Assembly (NCBI RefSeq): GCF_009856605.1
Contig: NZ_CP047242.1
Coordinates: 4,346,001 to 4,410,000, forward strand
DNA: 64,000 nt
From: Trichormus variabilis 0441
GTDB taxonomy: Bacteria; Cyanobacteriota; Cyanobacteriia; Cyanobacteriales; Nostocaceae
Reading direction: 5' to 3'
The position numbers were made by a program, and so were the translations under genes. The notes under the pieces were generated by a model, which was not told the origin of the DNA, made no database searches, and was given only the letters and a program-made list of their open reading frames with translations. This document shows, in pieces, positions 25,923 through 35,623 of this stretch. Every line of letters begins with the position of its first letter. Position 1 is the stretch's first letter.

Positions 25923-27164
25923 TTGCTACCTTCAAAAATTGTAGTTGTTGGCGGCGGTGCCGCAGGATTCTTTGGTGCGATCGCTTGTGCTAGAGTCAAC
26001 CCCCAAGCAGAAGTTACGTTAATTGAAGCCAGTCGTCAAACACTGGCGAAAGTCAGTGTTTCTGGCGGTGGGCGTTGTAATGTGACTCACGCTTGTTTTG
26101 ATGCACATGAGTTAGTGCAGTATTACCCTAGAGGCGGTAAAGCTTTGCGGGGAGCTTTCGCACGCTTTCAGGCTAAAGATACGGTAGATTGGTTTGCAAC
26201 CCAAGGTGTGCGGTTAAAAACTGAAGCAGATGGGCGGATGTTCCCCATCACAGATAGTTCGGAAACGATTGTAGATTGTTTGATGAACGCAGCCACAGCC
26301 GCAGGGGTGGAAATATTAACAGGAGTGGCTGTTGCATCAATTAAACAGTCACAAGGGAATCAGTTTGAGATTTTTTGCAGGTCGGGGAAGATCATCAACT
26401 GCGATCGCCTATTATTAGCTACGGGTAGCAGTCGTGTCGGCTATCAAATAGCCCAAGAATTGGGACATCATATTGAATCACCAGTCCCATCACTATTTAC
26501 CTTTAATATTTCTGAAGCTAAATTGCGGGCGTTAGCAGGTATTAGCGTTAACCCGGCGCGGTTGCGGTTATGTGCTGATGGTGCATCACCACTGGAACAA
26601 ACCGGCCCTTTGTTAATAACTCATTGGGGCTTAAGTGGCCCGGCTGTCCTCAAGCTTTCCGCTTGGGGTGCAAGATTGCTACACGACAAACGTTATCAAG
26701 CAACCTTGTTAGTTAATTGGTTGCCAGATTTTTCTCAAGAACAAGTACGGCAAAATATCCTAGCAATAAAAAATGAATGGGGAAAGCGGGCGATCGCTTT
26801 ACATCGTGGCGTTGATTTACCGCACCGTCTTTGGCAATATATCATTGCTCGTGTCGGCATTACCACAGATGAGCGTTGGGCAGGATTATCCAATAAAACC
26901 CTCAATCTGCTAGTTCAAGAACTCACTCAAGGGCAATATTTAATTAGTGGTAAAGGAGTCTTTAAAGAAGAATTTGTCACCTGTGGTGGTGTGAATCTGA
27001 AGGAAATTAATTTTAAAACAATGGAAAGTAAACTTGTGCCAAATCTCTACTTTGCTGGAGAGATTTTGGATATTGATGGTGTTACTGGTGGATTTAATTT
27101 TCAAAGTGCTTGGACAACAGGTTACTTGGCAGGAACAGCTATGGGGGAACATAGTGCTGATTAG
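25923..27164 (+). CDS. NAD(P)/FAD-dependent oxidoreductase, YhiN/HI0933 (BaiN-like) family
   Basis: 413 residues from a TTG; no ATG or GTG is available before the FAD motif, and the first codons are close to the usual start. The FAD dinucleotide motif is IVVVGGGAAGFFGAI (about 6-20), followed by VSGGGRCNVTHA, typical of this family. The C-terminal signature is NLYFAGEILDIDGVTGGFNFQ and then TGYLAGTAMG, also FAD-binding. Members are bacterial flavoproteins of poorly defined role (one homologue, BaiN, has been reported as a bile-acid reductase). The sequence ends well and is followed by a terminator. Confidence 0.88.
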   Translation: MLPSKIVVVGGGAAGFFGAIACARVNPQAEVTLIEASRQTLAKVSVSGGGRCNVTHACFDAHELVQYYPRGGKALRGAFARFQAKDTVDWFATQGVRLKTEADGRMFPITDSSETIVDCLMNAATAAGVEILTGVAVASIKQSQGNQFEIFCRSGKIINCDRLLLATGSSRVGYQIAQELGHHIESPVPSLFTFNISEAKLRALAGISVNPARLRLCADGASPLEQTGPLLITHWGLSGPAVLKLSAWGARLLHDKRYQATLLVNWLPDFSQEQVRQNILAIKNEWGKRAIALHRGVDLPHRLWQYIIARVGITTDERWAGLSNKTLNLLVQELTQGQYLISGKGVFKEEFVTCGGVNLKEINFKTMESKLVPNLYFAGEILDIDGVTGGFNFQSAWTTGYLAGTAMGEHSAD

Positions 27165-27229
27165 GTTTTGTTGATTAGTCAGTCTTTAAATATAGGGTGA
27201 CTGTTTAAGATTACTACCTAACGACAAGC

Positions 27230-27280
27230 TAGAAGGAGAAAGGCTAAAAATCTTTAGTATTTTCTCCTTCTACTTTTTTA
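27230..27280 (+). terminator. terminator after the flavoprotein gene
   Basis: TAGAAGGAGAAA (27230-27241) pairs with TTTCTCCTTCTA (27261-27272), then CTTTTTTA. From here to 27579 I see only AT-rich leader sequence. Confidence 0.8.
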
Positions 27281-27579
27281 TCTATATTTCTTAACCTAAT
27301 CAAGTTGATTGATAGCTAGTCACTAATATTCTCTGCAAGCAAGATTAATTAAAAAGCGATCGCTTTGTAAATATAGGTAAATATCTAACTAAAAAATCGC
27401 AGTTTATTAATAAAAATAATTCAATTGCTAGAGGCTCAAATTACAAGGTTATGGTACTAATGATTTGCGATGATTGGACAAATACCAAACATTGTAGATG
27501 AAAAGCCCGTTTTCTTCTTCCTATTGTTATAGGAGTCTCCAGTTTTGTGTAAACTCGCGTTTCGCTAGAGGTAACACTT

Positions 27580-28632
27580 ATGACTAGTTACGATCAGGTC
27601 TTTAACTCAAAAAAGACCATAGAAGAATCACTCAGCCCGGAAGAAGCAGTTGCTGCGATCGCAGTCGTTACCGCCATTGCCGATTCTAATATTGAAGAGA
27701 TAGACGCAGAAAGTATAGCGGGCATACTTTGGGAATTTGAGGTTTTCGCTGAATATTCAGAAGATGAAATCATTGAAACGGTTGATGAACTCATCGCCAT
27801 TGCCGAAGATGAGGGAGTCGGGGCTTTATTTAATGCAGCAAGTCAAGCCCTCACCGATGAGTTGGTCTGGGATGGGTTTGCAGCCGGGGTCATTATGCTC
27901 CTAGACGAAGAACAACTAGTAGTTCCTCAAGAGAAACAGGCTTATCTGAAAAAGCTTCAGGTAGCATTAAAACTGGAAGAGGACGAAGCCCAAGAAATCA
28001 TCCAAGAGGTAACAGCAGCTTTCCAAGAAGTAGAAAATGAAGGTTACCTAGACGACGAAGACGATATTTTTACAGTAGAAAACTACTCTGATGAGGTATA
28101 CGAATCACCCTTGGGTAACTTCACTGTACCCATTCCCGTTGATGCTGAACAAGGGGGGAAAATTCAAAGTCAAGAAGGCGTAGTTGGTTTCTCAGATGAC
28201 TTCGGCACTTTATTAAGAATTGATTACTATCCCATACCTCCAGAACAATTAGAGGAACTTGACTCTACGGAAAAACAAGAATATCTCCGCTCAATCATGG
28301 TTGAAAAGTATGTACCACAGGCAATTCTGAATAATCTACCCAACGCGGAAATTAAGCATACAGAATATCAAGAGCATGAGACACTAGGCTATTATTATGC
28401 CCTGGTAGATATGCCTAATGGCTCAACAATTTCCCAAGCAGAGAACAACGGTACTGTTACTAGATTGAACGCTTATCGAGGTTTGATTTCCTTTATTAAA
28501 GATGATTTTTTGTATATAGTTAGCAACCAGCGTAGCTTTTTTAATGAAGATACTCCTACCTCTATTGAAGAAGAAGCTAAGAACATTAAAGAAAACATTT
28601 TAGGGTTTGTAGAAACTATAGAGTTTACCTAG
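27580..28632 (+). CDS. acidic protein with TerB-like N-terminal domain
   Basis: 350 residues. The first 155 residues look like a tandem TerB-type helical domain (EEAVAAIAVVTAIADSNI...FEVFAEYSEDEIIETVDELIAIAEDEG), very rich in Asp/Glu, as in cyanobacterial TerB-like proteins that bind divalent metal ions. The C-terminal part (about 160-350) is a mixed alpha/beta region not recognised. No signal or membrane segment is seen. It may be a metal- or stress-related cytoplasmic protein. GAGGTAAC precedes the ATG by about nine bases. It stands alone between two terminators. Confidence 0.65.
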   Translation: MTSYDQVFNSKKTIEESLSPEEAVAAIAVVTAIADSNIEEIDAESIAGILWEFEVFAEYSEDEIIETVDELIAIAEDEGVGALFNAASQALTDELVWDGFAAGVIMLLDEEQLVVPQEKQAYLKKLQVALKLEEDEAQEIIQEVTAAFQEVENEGYLDDEDDIFTVENYSDEVYESPLGNFTVPIPVDAEQGGKIQSQEGVVGFSDDFGTLLRIDYYPIPPEQLEELDSTEKQEYLRSIMVEKYVPQAILNNLPNAEIKHTEYQEHETLGYYYALVDMPNGSTISQAENNGTVTRLNAYRGLISFIKDDFLYIVSNQRSFFNEDTPTSIEEEAKNIKENILGFVETIEFT

Positions 28633-28651
28633 TAGCAAACTCTGAATAAAC

Positions 28652-28686
28652 ATGAGTCTCCAACGAAGGCGAAGTTGGAGACTCAT
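28652..28686. terminator. bidirectional terminator
   Basis: ATGAGTCTCCAAC (28652-28664) pairs perfectly with GTTGGAGACTCAT (28674-28686). It lies between the TerB-like gene and the convergent PTPS gene. Confidence 0.8.
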
Positions 28687-28752
28687 CTTACTTTATTTTG
28701 TTTTGTATTCTCATCACAGGAAGTTTTCTACATCCCGTGAACAGTGAATCAA

Positions 28753-29625
28753 TTAGATCCGCGCTAAAATTGGTTCTGGTTTTGCTGTGTTGACAGTATT
28801 CGATTCTGAATCTGTGCTGTATATCTCACAGGAGTTATTGGGACTCTCGATCAGCTTAACTTTGTAAAGTTTAGCTCCTAATTCCTGGACGGGCGATCGC
28901 AGTAAGTTACTAATGTATAGAGCGATATTCTCAGCCGTTGGCACAACCTCAGCAAAGTAAGGAATATCTTTATTCAAAAATGTGTGGTCAAATGGTTCCA
29001 CAACATAATCTTCAATCGCCTGATTCAAAGCACCTAAATCGATAATCATACCGGTGCGTGGATCAATCTCGCCTTTGACTGTCACTTCTAAATGATAGTT
29101 GTGTCCGTGACCGTGGGGACGCGCACATTTACCATAAATTTCTGTGTTGTCCTCTTGGCTAAGATTGGGATGAGCCAGCCGATGGGCGGCGCTAAAATGA
29201 GTACTGATAGTGAGGTAAGCTTCCATTCCGTTTCCTTGATAATCTGCCCAAAGTTCAGGATGTTCAAACAACTGCACACGGACTAAAGGCAAGTGAGGGG
29301 CTAGTCGCTGCCAGATAACCCGTGCGATATTTTCTGTAGTTGGCAAAGTTTGCCCAAATTCTGCCCAGACATCGTTGAGATAGGAAAAGTCCAGTTGGCT
29401 GGTAACTTCCCGCTTGATTACTTGCTTCACATCAGACAAGTTCAACACCATACCATATTCATCTAGTTCTCCAGCCAGAGAGATAAATATGACGTAGTTG
29501 TGTCCATGCCCAGGAAATCGAGAGCAAGCACCAAATTTTTCAATATTCTCGGCTTCACTCAGTTCTGGCAACCAATAGCGATGGCTAGCCGAAAACTGAG
29601 CGCGGCGATTTACAATACATTGCAT
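28753..29625 (-). CDS. 6-pyruvoyl-tetrahydropterin synthase-like protein, tandem domains
   Basis: 290 residues made of two PTPS/QueD folds. Domain 1 (1-135) has ASH15 (FSASHRY), Cys34 (ACSRF) and PGH40GH42NY. Domain 2 (136-275) has FSAAH148RL, Cys167 (KCARPHGHGHNY) and the matching His pair. Both carry the zinc-site and catalytic Cys residues. The family converts dihydroneopterin triphosphate to 6-pyruvoyl-tetrahydropterin, or to 6-carboxy-tetrahydropterin in queuosine synthesis. Cyanobacteria make pterin glycosides, so the former is possible. The fused double domain is unusual, and a C-terminal tail of 25 residues has no counterpart. The gene stands alone on the minus strand. Confidence 0.87.
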   Translation of the reverse strand: MQCIVNRRAQFSASHRYWLPELSEAENIEKFGACSRFPGHGHNYVIFISLAGELDEYGMVLNLSDVKQVIKREVTSQLDFSYLNDVWAEFGQTLPTTENIARVIWQRLAPHLPLVRVQLFEHPELWADYQGNGMEAYLTISTHFSAAHRLAHPNLSQEDNTEIYGKCARPHGHGHNYHLEVTVKGEIDPRTGMIIDLGALNQAIEDYVVEPFDHTFLNKDIPYFAEVVPTAENIALYISNLLRSPVQELGAKLYKVKLIESPNNSCEIYSTDSESNTVNTAKPEPILARI

Positions 29626-29746
29626 GAGTAAACTGGGAGCAAAATTTAAACTTTCTTAATCTTTCACTCTTTCCAGCATAAACTAATTTCTTTGTCTGTA
29701 GCGATCGCATATTTTATTTCCTCACTAAAACAAGAGAATGCCCACT

Positions 29747-30190
29747 CTAAACCCAGTTTTCTAAAGCTAATTCTCTTACTTGCCGCATTCTTACAAAATC
29801 ACTATCAGACGACACGATAATTAATGAGTGGCGTAAAGCGGTTGCGGCTATCCAGAGGTCGTTTTCACTGATACCAATGCTAGTTAATTTAGTTGTTTTG
29901 CGTTGACTTTTTTCTTTTGGGCCAAATTGCTTGATAATTTCTGATTTAAAATCACCGTAAATTTCTGTAGTCTCTTTATCGATTCCGTATAAATTAATCC
30001 GGCGCAGGAACGCATTGATTTTAATTAAATTAGCAGCCTTTTGATGGGAGTTGTGCGCCATAAACCTTAGCTCACCAGCAACTATCACGCTGGTTGCTAG
30101 TTGAACTTGACCAAGCGATCGCAAATGTTCGGCTACACTAGGCAGGCCTTCCATTAGGTAGGAACAGTGATTAGTATCAATAAGATACAT
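29747..30190 (-). CDS. PIN-domain toxin, VapC family
   Basis: 147 residues. MYLIDTNHCSYL has the first catalytic Asp (Asp5). Later acidic residues are in VAGELRFMA (Glu), SENDLWIAATAL (Asp) and VSSDSDF (Asp), giving the four-residue PIN site. The family cleaves tRNA or rRNA. It begins two bases after the stop of its antitoxin. Confidence 0.9.
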   Translation of the reverse strand: MYLIDTNHCSYLMEGLPSVAEHLRSLGQVQLATSVIVAGELRFMAHNSHQKAANLIKINAFLRRINLYGIDKETTEIYGDFKSEIIKQFGPKEKSQRKTTKLTSIGISENDLWIAATALRHSLIIVSSDSDFVRMRQVRELALENWV

Positions 30191-30192
30191 AA

Positions 30193-30438
30193 TTAAAATT
30201 CAAGTGGCATACGGCTTTCATGCACCAGTTGTAAACATTCTTTCATGTCTGAACCTTCCCAACTTCCCACAAATGCCAATAAATCTTGAGCAGTGGAACC
30301 TGTTAAAGTATGTTCGGCTATAACGGGTTTGATGTTTTTATGTTTGGCTTGTACAAACTGAACAAAGTCTAAAACTTCTTTTAATAGCGGTTCAGGCAAG
30401 GTTTCTAGTTCTTGAGTAATCTGTTCTTTAATTGACAT
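30193..30438 (-). CDS. antitoxin of VapC (DUF2281-like)
   Basis: 81 residues. The N-terminus SIKEQITQELETLPEPLLKEVLDFVQFV is the DUF2281 pattern seen in cyanobacterial VapB-like antitoxins. The C-terminal half would bind the PIN toxin. It is two bases from the VapC gene. Confidence 0.85.
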   Translation of the reverse strand: MSIKEQITQELETLPEPLLKEVLDFVQFVQAKHKNIKPVIAEHTLTGSTAQDLLAFVGSWEGSDMKECLQLVHESRMPLEF

Positions 30439-30492
30439 TACCCCTACTCCTTATTTTCAAAACAACTAATTACAGGAAATCTTCTCTAACCT

Positions 30493-31200
30493 CTAATGAC
30501 TGCTTACAGATGCTTGTGCTTCATAGTGCAATCTTGTAGCAATGCGGAATAATTCTTGACCTGTATGTAAATAGCGATCATCGTAGTTTAAGGGAAAGTA
30601 AGCCAATTCTTCTAGTCCGTCTGCTACTTGATTGAGGCTGTAGTAAAGGTGCGCGGCGGCTCTCGCCATACTAGGAGGGTTGGGACGGGAGCGAAAAATA
30701 GTTTGGGCTTGCTTGAAGTCATCTTTACAAGTTTGTAGGTATTCTTGAAACTCGTCCAATAGTTCATCATCAAAGGGATCAGCCGCTAGTTCCTCAATCT
30801 GTTCTTCCAACGAACTGAGAATAGTAGAAAGTAAACGATTGACTGGTTGATATACCAAGCGTAGCCATTCTTCTACCTGTTCATCAGCATCTTTGCCGCT
30901 TTTACGTTTTACTTGATATTCTTTTTGTGCTGATGTAGTACGCTGTAGGCGATCGCCTTTGAATTTCTGAGATTTATCCCGCAGTTCCTCATCATAATTG
31001 AGGCGACTTTGATTGTCGCCTAAAATTTCATAAGCTGCGTTAATTCGGATAATCTGCTCTTTATCTGCTGTGTCCTGGTTACTATCCGGGTGAAATAATT
31101 TTACCAAGCGGCGATAAGCTTGCTTGATCTCCGCTTGGCTGGCTTTAGGGCTGACCTTGAGAATTTCGTAGTGATTTAAATCTTTCTTAGAATCGACCAT
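30493..31200 (-). CDS. J-domain (DnaJ) protein
   Basis: 235 residues. J domain at 8-75 with HPD at 37-39 (LFHPDSNQ), so it should stimulate DnaK ATPase. The rest is helical and acidic ([32 protein letters not shown]) and is not a standard DnaJ G/F or zinc-finger region. It is encoded 15 bases after cysK on the same strand, hence probably cotranscribed. The start is the ATG at 31200. Confidence 0.87.
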   Translation of the reverse strand: MVDSKKDLNHYEILKVSPKASQAEIKQAYRRLVKLFHPDSNQDTADKEQIIRINAAYEILGDNQSRLNYDEELRDKSQKFKGDRLQRTTSAQKEYQVKRKSGKDADEQVEEWLRLVYQPVNRLLSTILSSLEEQIEELAADPFDDELLDEFQEYLQTCKDDFKQAQTIFRSRPNPPSMARAAAHLYYSLNQVADGLEELAYFPLNYDDRYLHTGQELFRIATRLHYEAQASVSSH

Positions 31201-31215
31201 TCATCCAAAATTACG

Positions 31216-32178
31216 TTAGCTAATGCTAGCTGTTACCTTCGTTTCTAGGTCTTGGAACAATGGTGTACTCAGATACCTTTCTCCAAAACTAGGCTGAATC
31301 AATACAATTAAGCGTCCTGCGTTTTCTGGACGTTGAGCTACGCGAATGGCAGCACACAAAGCAGCACCACTGGAAATCCCAGATAATAGCCCTTCTTCTC
31401 TAGCTAAACGCCGACCATAAGCGATCGCTTCTTCATCTGTGACCGTAATCACTTCATCAATCAATTGTGTTTTTAGGACTTGGGGAACGAATCCCGCACC
31501 AATTCCCTGAATTTTATGGGGGCCTGGTTTACCTCCAGATAAAACTGGACTATTGGCAGGCTCAACTGCGATCGCCTGAAAACTTGGTTTACGGGCTTTC
31601 AGTACTTCCGCTACACCTGTGATCGTACCACCTGTACCCACCCCTGCGACAATCATATCTACCTGACCATCGGTATCTTCCCAGATTTCCTCGGCGGTAG
31701 TCTCCCGATGTATTTTCACGTTCGCTGGATTACGGAACTGCTGCAACATATAAGCGTGAGGGGTAGTATTCACTATCTCCTGGGCGCGGCGAATTGCTCC
31801 ACTCATTCCTTCCATTCCTGGTGTCAATTCTAGCTCCGCTCCATAAGCCCGCAACATAGCCCGACGCTCACCACTCATGGTTTCTGGCATCGTTAAAATT
31901 AAGCGATAACCCTTGGCTGCTGCTGCCATTGCTAAAGCAATCCCCGTATTTCCCGATGTGGGTTCGACTAATACAGTCTTCCCAGGAGCAATCAACCCCT
32001 CCTGTTCAGCTGCATTAATCATACTCACCCCAATTCGGTCTTTCACAGATGATGATGGATTCATGCTTTCCATCTTCACAAGAATCTGAGCTACACATCC
32101 TTCCTCTTGAGGAATGCGATTTAGCTGTACTAAAGGTGTACGACCCACAAGTTCTGTAATGTTACGAGCAACCCGCAT
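31216..32178 (-). CDS. cysK: cysteine synthase (O-acetylserine sulfhydrylase)
   Basis: 320 residues. PLP enzyme making cysteine from O-acetylserine and sulfide. The PLP Lys is Lys46 (SSSVKDRIG). The substrate-binding [10 protein letters not shown] follows, then the [10 protein letters not shown] phosphate loop and [12 protein letters not shown] near the C-terminus. It is followed 15 bases later by the J-domain gene. An Rrf2-type regulator gene, of the class that includes the cysteine-metabolism regulator CymR, lies 124 bases upstream, separated by STRR. Confidence 0.94.
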   Translation of the reverse strand: MRVARNITELVGRTPLVQLNRIPQEEGCVAQILVKMESMNPSSSVKDRIGVSMINAAEQEGLIAPGKTVLVEPTSGNTGIALAMAAAAKGYRLILTMPETMSGERRAMLRAYGAELELTPGMEGMSGAIRRAQEIVNTTPHAYMLQQFRNPANVKIHRETTAEEIWEDTDGQVDMIVAGVGTGGTITGVAEVLKARKPSFQAIAVEPANSPVLSGGKPGPHKIQGIGAGFVPQVLKTQLIDEVITVTDEEAIAYGRRLAREEGLLSGISSGAALCAAIRVAQRPENAGRLIVLIQPSFGERYLSTPLFQDLETKVTASIS

Positions 32179-32254
32179 AATTTTCCCTTATTTAATTAAT
32201 TATTTAGTCATTAGTCATGAATTACTTTCCCTCATTCACAGTACACGCCCGACA

Positions 32255-32302
32255 GCCTATAAACTATGGACTATGGACTATGGACTGTTGACTATTGACC
32301 AC
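32255..32302. repeat. STRR heptamer array
   Basis: Units of ACTATGG type (ACTATGGACTATGGACTATGG, then ACTGTTG, ACTATTG) lie between cysK and the Rrf2 gene. Confidence 0.8.
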
Positions 32303-32739
32303 TAAATGTAATACATCACATCCAACTGCCTTCGAGAATCTCTTTTTTCACAAAGATCCTGTAGGCTATATTTTTTCAAAACGGAATTTGCCGCCTGACG
32401 CGCTTCTTGCCAAATTTCTTCTATAACAGAACCATCTAAGGTTTGAGACTTGAGATTTTCTTCACTAGTCTTCACCTCTAACCCTTCCAAACATTCCAAT
32501 ATCTCGAATATGCTAATTTTTCTGGGTTCGCGGGCTAAAAAATAGCCACCTCTTGACCCACGTTGGCTTCTGAGTATACCCCCGCGTCTTAATGTCGCTA
32601 ATAGTTGTTCTAGATAGCGATCGGGTATGCTTTGTTGAGCGGCGATTTGCCTAATTTGCATCGGTTCGCCACTGTCGTAATGAGTTGCCATTTCTAGTAA
32701 GGCAAGAATTGCGTATTCTGATTTACACGATAGTTCCAC
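32302..32739 (-). CDS. Rrf2-family transcription regulator, CymR-like
   Basis: 145 residues from the GTG at 32739 (MELSCKSEYAILALLEMA, the usual Rrf2 N-terminus); a TTG two codons earlier is less likely. The winged helix-turn-helix is about residues 10-70 (IRQIAAQQSIPDRYLEQLLATLRRGGILRSQRG). The three-Cys iron-sulfur cluster motif of IscR is absent; only one Cys remains in the C-terminal half (LQDLCEKRD). Rrf2 proteins without the cluster include CymR, which works with CysK in Bacillus. The neighbouring cysK gene makes this attractive but unproven. Confidence 0.85.
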   Translation of the reverse strand: MELSCKSEYAILALLEMATHYDSGEPMQIRQIAAQQSIPDRYLEQLLATLRRGGILRSQRGSRGGYFLAREPRKISIFEILECLEGLEVKTSEENLKSQTLDGSVIEEIWQEARQAANSVLKKYSLQDLCEKRDSRRQLDVMYYI

Positions 32740-32849
32740 AAGCAATAAGTGAGTGGTGAATAATTATGAATAGAGCGTTAAGTGTTAAACCCTAACTTCC
32801 TCTAGTATACTCCGGTTAAGCAGTAGGGTTTGTGCATTAGTGCTAAAGA

Positions 32850-32881
32850 CAGCAAAAAACCCCGCTACTGAGCGGGGTTTC
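32850..32881. terminator. terminator of the porin gene
   Basis: AAACCCCGCT (32857-32866) pairs with AGCGGGGTTT (32871-32880) around a four-base loop. On the minus strand a T-run follows (TTTTTTGC), so it ends the porin transcript. Confidence 0.92.
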
Positions 32882-32915
32882 AATTATATTCAACTTTCTA
32901 GAAGTTTTTAATAGC

Positions 32916-34640
32916 TTAGAAAGTGAAGGTTGTTCTCAGAGTACCGATGATCGCATCATCTGCATTGCTGTTCTGACCAGGGTTAGTCAACCAGATTACA
33001 CCAGGGGTGATGGAGATGTTGTCAGATACGCGATATTTGTAGAAACCTTCAACTTGGTAAGGAACTTCGTTAGCACCAGCTTGGACACCGCGTGCGTAAG
33101 GTTGAGCGCCTGCGAAGATACCCAGGACGTTACCTCTCTTACCAAAGTCAGGTAATGCTACACCGATACCGTAGCTCCAAACTTCTCTGTCATCGTTGGC
33201 ACCGAAGCCTGTGACATCGCTGTAAGATACAAAGCCGCTAACTGATAGTTTATCGCTAGGTCTGAATGCCGCAGACAAACCGTAGGAGTTGCTGGAAGAA
33301 GCATTCAGGAAACTATTATTGTTGGCTAGTGAAGTACCTACGATAGCACCAGTATCTCCAGAGTTGAACAGTACGCCACCGGCACCACTATAACCATGAA
33401 CATAAGTAGCAGCTAACGCCAAGCGATCGCCTACACTAAAGTTCAACTGACCTAAAGCAGCGTAATCGCCGTTGAATAGACCAGTATTAGGGCCAGGGTT
33501 ATTAGCATCCGAAGCCAAATAACCTACGGTAAAGGAGCTAGGTCTTAAGATGCTACCACCTTGACCAAAAGGCACGTTGAAGGCGATACCTGCACCACCA
33601 CCAATGCGGTAGATGGGATTTTCCGAGGAAAATGTAGATAAAGCGCCGTTACCGCCATCAGTCTTGTCAAAGAAATAAGGGTTGTTTACGGCTGCATAAT
33701 GGCTGTGTCGTCCACCACTAGCGGCAAGGTAAACTTGAGCTGGGCCAACGGGTGCTTCATAGGTCAATCGGTCTATTTCTACACTATTGTTGCCAGTACT
33801 ACCAACTTGGAAAGTTTGTAGTCCTTGACCACCAGCATCAATAAAATTGTTATTGTTATCTCTAAAATCAAAGCCAGTTGCATTACCAGCCGCTAAACGG
33901 GTGGTTAAAACGTCTCTACCTGTGAAGCTGGTTTGCAAGCCTAGACGAACTCTGTTTTGGAAAACAGTGTTGTTAGCGTCGCCAGTGTTTTCACCGAAAG
34001 CATCGGTAACGGCGAAGATAGCTTCACCGACTAGTTTTGTAGTTGTAGAGAACTGGTTAGCTTCCAATTCCGCAGTCCGTGCTTCTAGAGCATCTACACG
34101 ACCGCGCAGGGTTGCCAATTCCGCAGAAAATTCTTCTTGTAAGCGTTGTAAGGTAGCTAAATCTTGCTTGGTTACTAGGTCTGCTGTTGCTGTAGCAATC
34201 AGTTCATTGACACGATCCAAACAAGCGTTTAAACCAGCCGCAAATTCATAGCGGGTTAAAGCACGGTTTCCACGATAGGTACCGTTGGGATAACCAGCAA
34301 TACAACCGTAGCGCTCAACCAAAGACTGTAATGCTTGGAATGCCCAATCGGTTGGCTGTACGTCAGAGAACTGAGAAACCGAGGTGACTTGGCTTTGAGC
34401 GTTACCTTTACCTTCGCTGCTGTAGCGGTTAACTTGGTCGATAACCTTTGTATCTTCAGTTGTTGGGGCTGCTTGAGCCACAATTTCTGGTTGTTGAGCT
34501 AGTTCAGTAGGTACTACTGTTTCGGTTACTGATAATTCTGTAGTTGCATTTGTAGCTGCGATCGCTGCTGACGACACTAATAGTGTTGCGCCTAAAACAG
34601 CAGGGCTAACCACTAGGGATTTCCACAATAGATTAGACAT
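32916..34640 (-). CDS. outer-membrane porin with SLH domain (iron-uptake-type porin)
   Basis: 574 residues from ATG 34640 (MSNLLWKS), preceded by GGAG; an upstream in-frame Met at 34658 is less likely. Signal peptide at 1-29, then a spacer, an SLH domain (about 90-150: FSDVQPTDWAFQALQSLVERYGCIAGYP) that binds the cell wall, a coiled-coil stretch (about 160-200: LQRLQEEFSAELATLRGRVDALEART), and an OprB-type beta-barrel to the end, closing with the aromatic TLRTTFTF. This architecture is typical of the major cyanobacterial porins, which admit inorganic ions. It is one transcript with its own terminator. Confidence 0.93.
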   Translation of the reverse strand: MSNLLWKSLVVSPAVLGATLLVSSAAIAATNATTELSVTETVVPTELAQQPEIVAQAAPTTEDTKVIDQVNRYSSEGKGNAQSQVTSVSQFSDVQPTDWAFQALQSLVERYGCIAGYPNGTYRGNRALTRYEFAAGLNACLDRVNELIATATADLVTKQDLATLQRLQEEFSAELATLRGRVDALEARTAELEANQFSTTTKLVGEAIFAVTDAFGENTGDANNTVFQNRVRLGLQTSFTGRDVLTTRLAAGNATGFDFRDNNNNFIDAGGQGLQTFQVGSTGNNSVEIDRLTYEAPVGPAQVYLAASGGRHSHYAAVNNPYFFDKTDGGNGALSTFSSENPIYRIGGGAGIAFNVPFGQGGSILRPSSFTVGYLASDANNPGPNTGLFNGDYAALGQLNFSVGDRLALAATYVHGYSGAGGVLFNSGDTGAIVGTSLANNNSFLNASSSNSYGLSAAFRPSDKLSVSGFVSYSDVTGFGANDDREVWSYGIGVALPDFGKRGNVLGIFAGAQPYARGVQAGANEVPYQVEGFYKYRVSDNISITPGVIWLTNPGQNSNADDAIIGTLRTTFTF

Positions 34641-35006
34641 TTTTACTTTTCTCCTCACACCTTGTATAGATAATTGTTCTTGTTGCAGCTACTCTCAAAA
34701 ATGCGACATCTTATTGAAATCTTTTGATGAGGCATAGTTGCCACTATTACAATTTTAGTTTTTGCCAAGTTGATGATTGATTAACTTAGTATTAAAAATT
34801 AACGCAATTAACTCATGCAAAAACGTACCCATATAGCTGATTATTATAGAGCATTTCGACTGTATGGCAAGATAGGAGGGATCGCCTCATTAACTGTCAC
34901 ACTGATTCGTAGTTAGATTACAAAAGGGAGTATCTAATGTACAACTCCCTGTGTACCGAAAGTCATACATTGATGTATGTAGCTTCCAAGCAATACCAAA
35001 AAATGA
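34641..35006. other. intergenic region upstream of the porin gene
   Basis: 366 bases. It holds the porin promoter and leader. I see no gene, repeat or hairpin worth naming. Confidence 0.5.
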
Positions 35007-35288
35007 TTAGTTGATTTGGGAGATCGTTGCTGCTACATCAAAGTCTTTTTGTGTCAAACCACCTGCATCATGGGTTGTTAGTGTAACTTTGACTTTGTTG
35101 TAGGAGATTTCTATATCTGGATGATGTCCAGCTGACTCCGCAGGTTCTACCAACTTATTGACAAATGCGATCGCCTCAATAAAATCTTTGAACTTGCGGG
35201 TAGTCTGCAACTTAGAACCCTCTAACGTCCACCCAGATAGTTTGCTAGCTTGTGACTGAATTTCTGCATCGCCTAGTAATTGCGCCAT
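35007..35288 (-). CDS. pterin-4a-carbinolamine dehydratase
   Basis: 93 residues from ATG 35288; GGAG lies nine bases upstream, and a TTG two codons earlier is less likely. The motif AGHHPDIEISYNKVKVTLTTH contains the catalytic His55, His56 and His73 of the PhhB/DCoH fold, with Asp58. It dehydrates 4a-hydroxytetrahydrobiopterin, or acts in cofactor-repair roles in bacteria without phenylalanine hydroxylase. It follows, on the same strand, a structured RNA ending in a terminator 190 bases upstream; this raises the question whether that RNA controls it. Confidence 0.93.
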   Translation of the reverse strand: MAQLLGDAEIQSQASKLSGWTLEGSKLQTTRKFKDFIEAIAFVNKLVEPAESAGHHPDIEISYNKVKVTLTTHDAGGLTQKDFDVAATISQIN

Positions 35289-35484
35289 TGGCAAAATCTC
35301 CTATATTTAAAAGATGTGTATGGCTCTGTCACCCTTGTCATTTTTTGATCTTGCCAATTTCTCTTTCCGCAAGGAGACAAGAAGCACGGGATATGGTCAT
35401 TCCCTTACAAAAATTTAACGTAGTTATCTGCTGATTTTTCCTATGCAACCATCAATATCTTAAAACGTACCCATAAAAAACTAT

Positions 35485-35522
35485 CCGCTCTGATTTAGAT
35501 TGGATAATCTAAGTCAGAGCGG
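35485..35522 (-). terminator. rho-independent terminator of the structured RNA
   Basis: CCGCTCTGATTTAGATT (35485-35501) pairs with AATCTAAGTCAGAGCGG (35506-35522) with one mismatch. Six Ts follow on the minus strand (35480-35475). Confidence 0.88.
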
Positions 35523-35623
35523 TCTAGCGGGTCTTCAGGTTGCAACCAGACTGCCGGAAGGAACTCCGAGCTTTAGCCTAGCTTTTGGAGCTAACTTAGT
35601 CTCGAAAAGACTAAGGCTAACTT

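Noticed and set aside
33847..34483. Open frames of about 134 and 75 codons over the porin gene
   Set aside because: Overlap a strongly supported coding sequence in other frames and lack starts with ribosome-binding sites.
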